A stretch of DNA of 64,000 nucleotides from Paragordius varius (lineage: Eukaryota; Nematomorpha), in NCBI GenBank assembly GCA_964247055.1, contig OZ176054.1, positions 9,982,001 to 10,046,000 on the forward strand, given 5' to 3'. The notes below the pieces were generated by a model, which saw nothing but the letters and a program-made list of their open reading frames with translations, had not been told where the DNA came from and ran no database searches. Both the position numbers and the translations under genes were made by a program. Each line of letters starts with the position of its first letter. Within the stretch, counting starts at the first letter, position 1. Below are positions 12,770-25,700 of this stretch, piece after piece.

Positions 12770-15735
12770 ATATGCCAAATATTACAATAAATGATAAAAT
12801 ACTTATAAGAATTTGGAACGTCAGGGGAATCCAATTAAACATTTTGGTTATCAATAAAACCCATTACAAGGGCAATAGTGTTTTATAAAATGAAGAAAGT
12901 TGTATTTTATGTCGGATTTAATCCTAGCCCGATTAACTTAACATATATCATTGTGCATGCCCCTACAGCGGACTCCGAAAAAGAAAGAAAGATGCATTTT
13001 ATGAACAGCTCCAAGACTTAATAAACTCTGTACCTAAAAAGGATATTATTATAATAGGTGGTGATTGGAATAGTAAGATGGATCAAGATTACGACATGAT
13101 AGTGCGAAAACACGAAAGGAACGAGGTGAACGATTGATAGAATTCTCTATGATTAATATGTTTGTTGTGAATACATGGTATAAACGACATAAAAGACGGT
13201 TATACACCATGACCTCCCCTTGTGGGAAAATCAAAAACCAAATAGATTTTTTTATAGGACAATAAAAATGGAAAAAGTTTGAATTATGCTAAAACCAAGA
13301 AAAATTGTGACTGCTCAAGCTATGATCAACTATTAATAACAAATTTAATCGCACAATCCCGGAAGAAGGAATAAGATTACAAAGACAACGTAGAATAAAT
13401 CCCTTTATATAAGATAGAAGTAAACAATAGATTTCAATTCCTAGCTAAGACAGATAATTAATCATAAAACCAATGGAATAATATTAAAACAATAATTCAT
13501 GAGACAACACAAAAATATTTACCAAAGAAAAAACATTATATAAAGAGTTATCATATGACTGTATAAAAATAATTGAATAAAGAAAAAGAGTTAAAAATAG
13601 AGGGGAAATAGATTGGTTAAAAAAATAAATTCTAGTCTCCAGAGACAAAAAAGGAAGGGCCTGGAGGAATATTGGAATGAAACGCGATTATTGAGGAAGC
13701 AATCAGAAAAGGCTTAAATAAACCTCTGTTTCAAACCATTAGAATAAGAAATCAATACCAACTTCCAAATTGACGACGAATAGAATTTAGACAAAAATTG
13801 GAAAGTTAGACCAAACAGCTATATAGTGACTCCCAGGTAAAAATGATAAAAACATATATGGGAATGGGGATGATGAGTTGTGTATATGAAGAGGTGGTAA
13901 AAGCTTTATCGATACCAATAAGGAAAGCCTCTGGAATATACCATTTGCACTTCAGTCCTTGAAATGTTCAAGTTGGTTCTTGAACATTTCAAGTTGGTCT
14001 TTGAATTTTTCAAACTGGTGCTTTGACTTTTTAGTTTTATTTTTACCTTTTATCAATCAATGGCATATCATTCATCTATTTTATCTTTTTAACCTATTTT
14101 CTATTATTTAACATAAGTTTTTAATCAATATCAACTTTTAATCATTGAAACCATATATTTTTTAAAAAATATAAAAGTTTTCTGAATTATTTACAATTTT
14201 TTATTGATTAAAAGTTAATAATTTTGTTAAATTGGAAAGAAATAAGTTTGAAACAAAAAAGTAGTTTTTGAACAAATTATTTTAAAATGAATAAATATAT
14301 AATAAATAAAGAAAATTAAAAAAGTAATACCATTAAAAAATACATGCAAAACGACCAACTTGAAATGTTCAACCAATTTGAAGTGTTTAAGAAGACTCTT
14401 GAAGTGTAAATGGTATTAATAATCCCTGGAAATAATAAATGTTATACCTATATCACTTCTGGGAGTCAGTTATTTGGCCAAAACACTGGCAAAGTTCACT
14501 GTCAATCCCAGTTTTTAAAAGGGGAGATAAACAAACTGCGTGAACTATAAATAACTCTTATTAGTCAAAGCAAGGCAAAACAGTTTACATCAAGTGAGAG
14601 CCAGAGAGATTCCAGATGTTCAAGCAGGATTTATAGGGCGTAGCACAAGAGTTCACATTAACGTAAGACGCATAAAAAGCTGTAAATATTAAGTCGAGTT
14701 AGTTATGTGTTGTATTGATTGTACCCAGGCTTTTGACTCGATTGACCAGGTACATTGGCAAAGTTTGGAAGCAATGGGAGTTACAGCAAAGCTTATAACC
14801 TTTCGCAAAAATTTGTATGAACACCAAAAAGCCATAATACCAACCCCGATGGGCAGAACCAACAATATTTCAATACAGATAGGTGTTAGACAAGGATGTT
14901 GCCTCTCACCATACTTGTTTAATATTTGTACAGAAATGATCTTGAGAAAATACTACAGAAAGCCTTAGGATAGGATGGAGAAATCGAAGATTCGCAGATG
15001 ACATGACGCTGATTGATAATGTAGATAGTTAATAATAAAGGTAGTAAGAGAAGACAGTAAAAGATATGGATTGAACCTCAATCCTAGAAATCAAAGTTAT
15101 TAATTTATTAAAAAACAAATCTAATATAACCATAGACGACACCCCAGTAGAAGTAGTAAATGAAATCCTATTCTTAGGCTCTCTAATCGATGTCAACGGC
15201 TCTTCCGCGCATATTAAACACCGCATAGCATTAGCGAAGCCAACTGCGAACAAGCTGACCTAATTATGGTTAAGTAAAGATATCACTATGAAAAAGTGAA
15301 AGTAATAAAATGCGTAGTTTTTCCGGTAGCGACTTAAGCTGCCGAAAGTTGAACACTAAAACTGAATGATAAAAAAGGATTACAGCATTTAAAATGTGTT
15401 GTTAAAGGAGAATGTTGAAAATAAGATGGTCTGATAGGTTAAGAATAAAATTATAAGAGAAATACTAAAATTGAAAGACACTTAATGGGAGCAAAGAAAG
15501 TTCACGTACATTGGGCACATTTGAAGTGGTACATACCTTGAGTAGGATTTGATTTTTGGGAAAGTTGAAGGGAAAAGAAAAAAGGAAGACCCATGTTAAG
15601 ATGGCTGGATACTGTAATGAAGGAATCTGGTAGATTAGGGGATCGAAAGAAGTAGCATGGGAAACGTGGATAGAACTGGTCATTTTAATTTCCAAGGGGT
15701 CGAACTCGTCCTAAAGGAATTACCTACCTACCTAT
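12770..15735 (+). mobile_element. RTE/BovB-type LINE, degraded, split by a MITE
   Basis: Non-LTR retrotransposon with endonuclease, then reverse transcriptase, then the RTE-type C-terminal region. The endonuclease start ILIRIWNVRG is at about 12799. YIIVHAPT and IIIIGGDWNSKM follow, then KRRLYTMTSPCGKIKNQIDF near 13190-13250. The RT shows EEVVKALSIPIRKASGI before the MITE, DCTQAFDSIDQVHWQSLEAM and IGVRQGCCLSPYLFN at 14705-14940, and RRFADDMTLID near 14985. The C-part has GKRKKGRPMLRWLD near 15570. The order and motifs match RTE/BovB. Several stops and frame changes break it. The 3' end has TACC repeats near 15722, as RTE elements often end in short tandem repeats. Confidence 0.88.
13941..14413. 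mobile_element. TA-flanked MITE inside the LINE
   Basis: The left terminus CCATTTGCACTTCA and the right TGAAGTGTAAATGG are inverted repeats, and subterminal blocks of GAAATGTTCAAGTTGG also invert. TA is present on both sides (13939-13940 and 14414-14415). LINE coding resumes on the far side of the insertion. 473 bases, no transposase: a Tc1/mariner-type MITE younger than the LINE. Confidence 0.8.
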
Positions 15736-16016
15736 GATCTGACAACAAATGTTTGGCATTTTTAGAATCAGCTGTTTTTTGATGAGATCCAAATTAAAGT
15801 GTAAATATTTGTTAAAAAACTGTTAAAAATAAATTATGAGTTTATACAATTATATGTTTGATGAATATTTTTTAGCCATAATACCATATAATATTAAATT
15901 ACCAAATGATCACATGAAATTCAAGGTAATGAAGTCAGGACCACTTGTAGCGACAAAACTCAAATCTTAAGATTAAATTGATATATTCTTTAACTTTTAA
16001 CAAATTCGACACACAC

Positions 16017-16050
16017 AAACACACACACACGCACACACACACAGCTACAC

Positions 16051-16091
<41 letters not shown>
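16017..16091. repeat. (CA)n followed by (TA)n microsatellite
   Basis: ACACACACACGCACACACACACAG, then a TA run to 16091. Plain simple sequence in an intron of copy B. Confidence 0.9.
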
Positions 16092-16092
<1 letters not shown>

Positions 16093-16313
16093 TTTCTTTT
16101 ATGGTTTATAAATATGGCCTCTACTGACATTGGTAAATTTATTATTATTTAAAAAATTTAACAAATTATGGTTTTCAGTATAGTTAATAGATGTTTTTAT
16201 ATTGATTTAAAGTTTATTCATGGTCTGTACTGCAAAATAATCAATATTGAACGTATATTTAAATATGGCTTAAAAGATAGTTTAAATTTAAAAATTTGCT
16301 TTAAATTACTCAC

Positions 16314-19300
16314 CAGTAAGTGTCTCGCCATCGTCTACAGTTTCAATATATATTTTAAAATTCTAGAATTTAAATTAATACAATAAATATAAATAGATTT
16401 GGCACGTTATAATATTATATATATTATTATATAAACATTACATAATTTGTTAATAATTTATAAATAACTATGTCGAGCCCTTAATAAGGCTGAAAGTCAT
16501 ATATCGCTATTATAGGATGAACTGATGTTTAAACCAAGGGTTGTAAACCAAATTGGTTTCGCGGGCCGCATATAGAAAAATGACGGGCGAGTTTATAATA
16601 TATTGTAAAAAAATGAGCCAATAATATTTCGCCAATTTCCTGAAAATTAACAATCATGATTTTTAAAGTTATCTAACTTACCCTAGAACGATCTAGTATA
16701 TTAATGTATATTATCTCAAAAAGATATTTGGCCTGACATCATACATCTTAACGCACCCAAAGTGATGAGATATGTTGACTATATATGCGTTCATTAGCTA
16801 AATGACTCTTATTTCCAAAGGCTATGCTTTAATGTGACGACATTGGTTGGTATACTAGGAAATAAAGCTTTAGGTAAAGCTTATTTCACACACATCCTCA
16901 AATTTAAATTATCAATAATTAAAGTAGCGTATATGTGTAGGAAATGATAATGATGGTTATTTTTTAATATTTTTATTTTTTTATTTATAACATCTCTTGC
17001 AAATTGACAAAATCAGAATATATATATATATATACTATGTGCAAAAAAGAGGGTCATTTTGATTTAACGAAAAAAATTTTTTTTCATGAGATAGCTTATG
17101 ACCAGCGTATTCATTTGCCGCAGAAATTTTTATTTGTTGACAACCTAGTTTTTGGAATATTAAGAGATAATCGAAATAGGGCAAAAAGTGAAAATTAAGG
17201 ATAATCAAGGATAAATCAAAATATAATGATAAAATTTGATATATTATGGTTTATTATCTAGGAGATATTTTCAATATAAAAATAGCCTAAAATCATATAG
17301 TTAGGGTTTCTATAAAATTTAAGCTCAGAAGATGGCGTTTTTCTTTTATCACACTTTTAAAACAAAAAAATATAATGAAAATATATTATAATTTTTTAAA
17401 TAACTCCTAAACTCACTATTAAAATCTTAAGATTCATATTTTATTCAGTAAAAAATACCTATATATCAAAATAAACCCAAAAATATTGTTTTTTATTTTG
17501 TATTTTTTTGTCATCTGGTTTATGAGTGTATAAAAAATTTATACTGTTTTATTTTGGATTTTTACATTAGTGGTAATTATTAAGTATATAATTTATGCAA
17601 AATAGGATTAAAAATTAGTGGAATATCAACCAACAATCCGTACAAATCCCAATACAAATATTAATTTGTCATAAAACATACTTGTTACAGGAAATTGTAA
17701 GGATTGTTGGTTGATATTCCACTACTTTTAAATCCTATTTTGCATAAATTATATAGTTAATAATTCCTAATCATGTAAGAATCCAAAATAAAACAGTATA
17801 AATTTTTTATTTACTCATAAACCAGATGACAAAAAAAAGCAAAAATAAAAAACAATATTTTAATTTTATTTTGATATAGAAGTTTATTTTCCATAATATA
17901 TGAATGTTAAGATTTTAGTAGTGAGTTTTGGTAGTAAATAATTAAAAAAATTTTTTTAATATAGGTTCATTAAAACTTTTTTGTCTTTTAAGTGTGATAA
18001 AAGAAAAACGCCATCTTTTGACCTGAAAAGAAACCCTAACTATATGATTTTAGGCTATTTATATATATAAAATATCTCTTAAAATGATAATAAACGATAA
18101 TATTTTAGATTTTATCATTATTTTTTGAATTATTCTTAATATCCTTAATTTTCACTTTTTGCCCGATTCCGATTTTCTTTCAATATTTCAAAAACTAGGT
18201 TATCAACAAATAAAAATTTTTGCGGCAAATGAATACGCTGGTCATAAGCTATCTCATGAAAAAAAAATTTTTTTTCGTTAAAAATTTTTTTGCACACAGT
18301 GAATATATATATTGATTGCCCTATGTTTTAGCCTAGTGCATATACTGTATTTTTACAATGATAATAATAAATCATTACTATGGTTTTGAAAAATTTGAAA
18401 TTCAAAGCATTCCTAATAATTTTTATTGGAAGAACCAATATTACTTGTCAAATTAAAAAAATATGGAACAAGAACATGTAACTGCCTATAATATGAGTAA
18501 AAGAATAAACTGTTATTAATTAATATTTATTTTTATGTGATATTATATAGAATTTTAAATTACAATTTTAATTTTATTTTATAGTTTTCAAATATTTCGA
18601 GGAAGTAAAAAATAAGGAGCCGCAGTTACTCATGATATAAACCAGGGGTTTAGCACGGGGCAGTCCGATACATTATGTGCGGCCCGTGAAACAGTTGAAA
18701 AATAATTGAAAATACGATTTCCATACTTTGAATATGCAAATGATTGAGTAAAAAGAATTTTTTATTCTGTATCATTTTTACAAACGAAAAAGAAATTATT
18801 CGTAAAATAAATTACACATATTTTCTGCATTTTTATCGTGTCGGCATCCCTGATTTAAACAAGAATTTTCAAAGCTTAAAATCATAAATTAAACTCACAG
18901 TAAAAAGCTGTTTCTATTTGACGAGATATATCCCTTTCTCTGCCATATTCTGTTTGTAACATTATAGTGTAATTCCCGGGCTCAATGTTTTCTACCACGA
19001 ATCTTGTGTCATTCTATTTTGATTTGTAAATTTTTATGCAATTAAACTATTTTCTTTTAAGATAATTGTAGAAAGCTTTTAAAATTGGTGATCCAGAAAA
19101 TTTTATTATTGAAACAATATGAAATATAAATAAAATTTGAGGTGTATTTTCAGCTATATAGCGGTGATGTATGGCAGGTATTATAATGTTTAAACACAAC
19201 CACATTTATAACCAAAAAAAATTAAGGAGGCCTTAAATTATTTTATTTATCAAGCAAGCGTTTTTACTATGAAAGGTTTATGATAATTATATAATATGCA

Positions 19301-22300
19301 TACCAAATAATTAACTCTTGTTATTCGTTTCTTACCATCCAAGTAGAAAATAACCCTGCCATTTTGATCTGAAGCTAGCGATAATTCATATTCAAAAATA
19401 TAATTTCTTCCATTTTCTCCATCCTCAATCCACATATCATAACCTTGAATCCCATAAATTGATGATTTTCTGTCAAAGCAGTTACTTTTGTCCAACACTT
19501 TATGTATATATTATTAGTAATAAATTATTAACGATATTAAATTTACCTTGTTTAAATCAAAATAATGCGTTTCAAATTTATTGAAAATTTACCTGATTTA
19601 ATTAGGTGCAAAAACAGTACACATTATAAAAGATATGTTTTTATAGAAATTTACAACTAATATTAGGTTTCCAGGTCTACTACGTTTTTCAGTAAAATTA
19701 CAGTATGAGTAAATATACATTGCTAGTTTTTCATTAACTATTGCCAAATAGCATATACAGTAAAGGGCAGTATTATTGGCATATAGTTATTATTTCACTT
19801 TTAATTAGCCAATAATAATTCTCGCTGCATAGGCTATTTGGCACTATTTAATAAAAAACTAGCAATGCATAATCATACCGTAATATGTGTTTGTGTTACC
19901 ACCACTTCTTACATTTAAAGACATAACATTTTAATGGACAAAAGCCAAAATATAATTGGTAGAATTAAATATATTTTATATAATAACAATAATAAACAAT
20001 TAAAGCTATTAACCAGTATTGGGTACATCAATTTTGATCGAGAGACAATCATCAGTTTGTGAGATAATAGTTGATGTTACGTTGGAGTTAGAAAAATATA
20101 TATTTTCTTCAGTATCTGTTTTTTACACATAATATTTTACCGTTATATGGCTTTATTGTCGTATCTAAAAACGGATCATTACATAAAAAAATTTTACCGG
20201 CTTGAAAGGATGGGTTTACGGGAACTTTTAGGATAAAACTAGTGACTAGGAAATTTATCATAAATTTTACCATTATCGGTTGCTATATCCACGCATAAAA
20301 ATAGATTTCGTTATGAAGAAGCAATTTAATAAGACAAAATGCATGATAAATATATACTTTCTGTGTCGGATATCGATATATCTTGGTTGGTGTCTGCATG
20401 AAAGAAAATATAATATTAAAATCCTTAAAATCATAATTTTTGTAAAAATGTTTGTTACGAAATCCGATTGGTTTACATCATGCCTAACCAAAAGCAATCG
20501 AAGACCCTTATTATTGCAGATTACAAAAACTGATTTTTTTCTAAATTAAGAATTAACAATAATATTTCTTACTTGAGAAAGATAATCCTTTTGATCCAAC
20601 AAGGCCCCCAATCAAACCTTAAATTTTATCATTTTATATACCTCCAATCGTAGTTATTAGAATGCCTAAATAGTATATCAAAGAAAAATTAACCTCCAGC
20701 CAAGAGTCCGCCTATAAGCATGTTGAGTAAATATAAGAAATATCATTATATTATTTACATTGAAAAGCATACTACCTTTGCTAGCTATAAAAATTTGTTA
20801 TTATAATTTGTAATTAATATCATTTACAATATATATAATATTATGTCATACCTAATGCCAATTTACCTAAATTTTATAAATATATGTTGCGTTGAATTCA
20901 AGGAATAATTAATTAAAATTATCAAAATACCACTTAAGGCTCCTAAAAGGGAGCTTTGAAGCGCCGTTGGAATTTTAGAAATTGATTTGGGTACTAAATA
21001 AAATCACTCATATTAAATATTTGCACAAAACAGATAATTGTTGATCTAACGCGTTCCCCATTTCGAAGTTAGTATATATCAGGGGTGTCCAACGCGCGGC
21101 CCTCCAAAATATATATGCAGCCCGAGAGAAATTTAAAATAGAAATTTTTACGAAAACTAAATTTAATTTATTTTATAATATAATTTTCTTAATAGTTTTT
21201 TCCGAATTTGCAATAATATACAGTAAATTTTACAGTTTCATGCTTAAAATCTAATACAATAATTATTAATGCAAATAATTTCGCTTTTGATAGAAAAATG
21301 CGGCCCACTAAGCTATTTGTGTTGGATGCCCCTGATATAGATGAAAAACTGTGATCATCAAAATAATGTCACATCTTTTTAAAATATACTTTGGAACCTC
21401 GTAATCCTTAAAATTTGTTATTTTAGAAACAATTGGTCGTAAGGGTCTTATATTTAAATACCTGATCTACCATATAATCTCGTTTCTCTACCATTATTTC
21501 TACCATCATTTCTACCTATATTCAAAAAAGATATAAAATATTATTTGAACCATAAATTTAAAAATAAATTTTTTACTGGGTCTTGGCGGTTTACCATTAT
21601 CCTTTTTGTTATTTAAACCCTGTTTGTTATCTATATAAATTAATTAACAATTTAATAGGATGTTGATAATAGAGATCAAATTCATTAGAAATTTCTTGCA
21701 CAATAAGTAAACCTTCTTCTTTAGGAACGTTTTCATTGGGTTGGTTATCAGATAGTTTAACTAATAATATTAAAAATATATATGCCCGGAAAATGTATAA
21801 TATTAAAATTAACGGGAATGAATTAAATGGAAAGATATAAGCATTTATGTATACTCCTAGAAATAAATTTTAGTTATGTGACAAAACATCAACATAATTA
21901 TTAGGGTAAAACCAATTAAAATTTATATACCCATGAATTTTTAATTTAAGTCGATTTCTAAATTTGTATGTGAATTACCTCTTTTATCGTCAGGTTCTTC
22001 TTCGGAAGAGGTGTCGTCTGGACGTGATCTATCTCTATTCGGGTCAGATGGGCCTAAAAATTTTAGCGTAAATCGTACCAGCCTCCTCTTCTTCTGGATT
22101 CGAACTTTCTGCTTCCATCTCGGATTCTTCACTGTCGCTTAAAACATCAGCCATGAGCTCCAAATCTAAAATCAACAAATAAGGATTTGCTAGCTTTTAT
22201 CAGATGCAGTTATATTAAAATAAATTCAATATCCTCATATCTTTATTAACGATCATTTATTACATTACGTAGCAAATAGGGATTCTAAAATGCTATATTT

Positions 22301-22720
22301 ATAAATCATATATTATTTGATAGCTATGCTCTCATACAGTTGACAATGTAGAAAAAAGGTATTTTAATTTTTCTGCTATTATTTAAAATCATAAAATCGC
22401 ATTCTTTTCGCCATTAGGTGAAAATAAATGGAGAAAAACGCCTCAACAAATTCCTAATATATATACCATAAAAATACTCTTGAACGCAAAATGTTATTGG
22501 TAAGATATTGAAAATTTAAAAAATCCTTGAACTTCCAGGTACTAATGATAAAAAATTATATTTTGGTGTCAAATTCGAATTGAAACTTGTTATTACACGG
22601 TAAAAGATTTCATATTTTACCCAATATATCGCATTCATGATTTAGGCCTTATATCAAAAAATAATTTTTTGCAACGCACCATCTGGAAGTAGCGTGTAAT
22701 TTTCTCAAGCCTTAAATATA

Positions 22721-22765
<45 letters not shown>

Positions 22766-25700
22766 AAATATATTATAATTCCTTTCCTGTACATATCGAT
22801 GGAGGTAACAAGATCGATCGACTCAGTTTTATTTGGAAAGTTTTTTGCCCAAAACCGCATAATAGACAAAATGGTACCAAAATGCTTAGCAAAAAAACTC
22901 CCAAATTAAAAATCGAGTTAGATTTTTTTTTCTCCATCAAATTGTATAGGAAAGGTGCTATAATACATAAATTGCATGTTTTATTAAAATTTACGCTACT
23001 TCCGCTTTGGTGTAAATAGCAAAAAATATTTTTTCATCGAAGCCTTAAATCAATTGGGTAACTTGAAATACATATGAAATACAGTCATGTAGACTTTATA
23101 TTGTTAAAGATTTACTTTTTTTCGTTAATTGGGTATTAATATTTGGTAAAGAATATAAAAACAAGAGCAATATGGTATTACCATATCATATTCTTTAAAA
23201 AAAAGTAAAAAATGAAGGGGAAGGGCGTCGGAAATCTTTGGTAAAAAAATGGAAATACACTAACTACTAACCCTTCACTTAAATTTGATGGATATTTTGT
23301 AATGTTAAATTTTGAGAATATTATAGCATTATGTTAACATTTGAATTGTTACGTATTTAGATGAGGAATTTTGTGGGTTTTTAATAATAATTTAATAAAT
23401 AGTAAAATGGGTATTTTATTATTTATGATTCATAATTAAATTCAATAATTACTATTTTCAACATGATAAATACCTGTATTAATCGATATTGGTATTATTT
23501 TATATAGTTGTTATTAGTAATTAAAATACAGGTTATATATTTGTTAAAATTTAAGTAGATTTTGGATTGTTTTTGTTTTTATGTTATTTATTGTCAATTT
23601 TTATATTGACATTTTAATCAAGTAAAAATTGCGGTTTTTAAATTAAGTCAAATTTAATTTTTTTTATTTAACATTGTTAATTGTAATTAATTACTACATA
23701 TTTGTAAATTTTAAAAAATACAGGTAAAAATGGCGGTTTTTAACAAATTTCAAATTTAATTTTTTTTTTGTATCATTGTTTTTGTTATTAATTATCAAAT
23801 ATTTTTGACATTTAAAAAACATGTGAAAATTGCGGTTTTTAATAAAATTAATAAAGTTTTAATGTTTTGTTCAACCTTGCTAATTTATTCAAATGATAGT
23901 AATTTTTACCTGTATATATTAATGTACCAAAAATATATAGGACATAATAAATTAGCGAGGTTGAATAAAACATTAAAAATTTTACTAATTTATTAAAAAC
24001 CGCAATTTTTACCTGTATTTATTAAAATGACCAAATAAATTAATTACAATTAACAATGCAAATCCTAAAAAACAAAAACTCAATTTTTATTAAATTTATT
24101 AAAAACTGCAATTTTTACCTGTAATTATTAAATTGTCCACAATATGTAATTAATTAACAATTAAAAAAAATTTGAAACCGCTATTTTTACCTGTTTTTTT
24201 TAAATTTCCAATATGTAGTAATTAATTACAAATAACAATGCAAATCCTAAAAAAGAAAAAATTTAATTTAACTAAATTTATTAAAAACCACAATTTTCAC
24301 CTGTAATTATTAAAATCACAATATGTCATTAATTACAATTAACAATGTTAAATAAAAAATAAAAAAAATTAAATTTGACTTAATTTAAAAACCGCAATTT
24401 TTACCTGATTAAAATGTCAATATAAAAATTGACAATGAATAACATAAAAACAAAAACAATCCAAAATCAACTTAAATTTTAACAAATATATAACCTGTAT
24501 TTTAATTACTAATAACAACTATATAAAATAATACCAATATCGATTAATACAGGTATTTATCATGTTGAAAATAGTAATTATTGAATTTAATTATGAATCA
24601 TAAATAATAAAATACCCATTTTATTTATTAAATTATTAAAGATAAAAACCCACAAAATTCTGCATCTAAATACGTAACAATTCAAATGTTAACATAATGC
24701 TATAATATTCTCAAAATTTAACATTACAAAATATCCATCAAATATAAGTGAAGGGTTAGTAGTTAGTGTATTTTCATTTTTTTACCAAAGATTTCCGACG
24801 CCCTTCCCCTTCATTTTTTACTTTTTTTTAAAGAATATGATATGGTAATACCATATTGCTCTTGTTTTTATATTCTTTACCAAATATTAATACCCAATTA
24901 ACGAAAAAAAGTAAATCTTTAACAATATAAAGTCTACATGACTGTATATGATGGCAAAATTAAAAACTTCTTTTTTCTATACAAAGTTTATTGAATTCGA
25001 ATGTGACGCCAAAGTGTGATTTTAGCATTACTGTAAGCAACCGTCTGAAAATTTTTAAAATCTTTATCGATATTATTTAGCGTGTGTAAGCATATACTTA
25101 TGTTATCAAATAAAATTTGTAATTTTATCCGTTATATTTAATTTCATTCGACCTATTGCACAAAAAGAATGCGATTTTAATGGCAGGAAAAGTTTAGATA
25201 AATTTTTGCGTTCATTGGCACCGCATTTTATTTTAAATATCTTGTTTTAGCTATCAAAGATTTATAATTAGAGCATTGTTGCTGCGCACCCTGTTTTAAT
25301 CCTAAAAAACATTTTATATTATATTATAATATATTTAATATATAATGTAAACAAATTTATTTTCAAAGAGAGTCGCCATTCGACCTCATTAAAATTTTTC
25401 CCATTATTCTTAAAGATGAAGTAAACCGTATACCAAAAAGATTTTAGTGAAGTATTATTTTGATGACAGTTAAATCAATTATTTTGTAGTTTAAGTTAGT
25501 TATTTATAATATTCTATTAATGTTTCAGATAATCATAGCTTTGAGCTTTTGAAATCAGTTATAACTTGGATGACTGTTCATTCTCCAATCTAATATATTA
25601 CTAGACGTTTACAAATAATCGGTTAAAATAATATGAATGATTGAATATAGCACTGTGTGCAAAAATATTTTTAACAAAATAATTTTTTTTCATGAGATAG

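Noticed and set aside
16545-16600. hAT MITE
   Set aside because: A single GCGGGCCGC-type end near 16560 without a partner.
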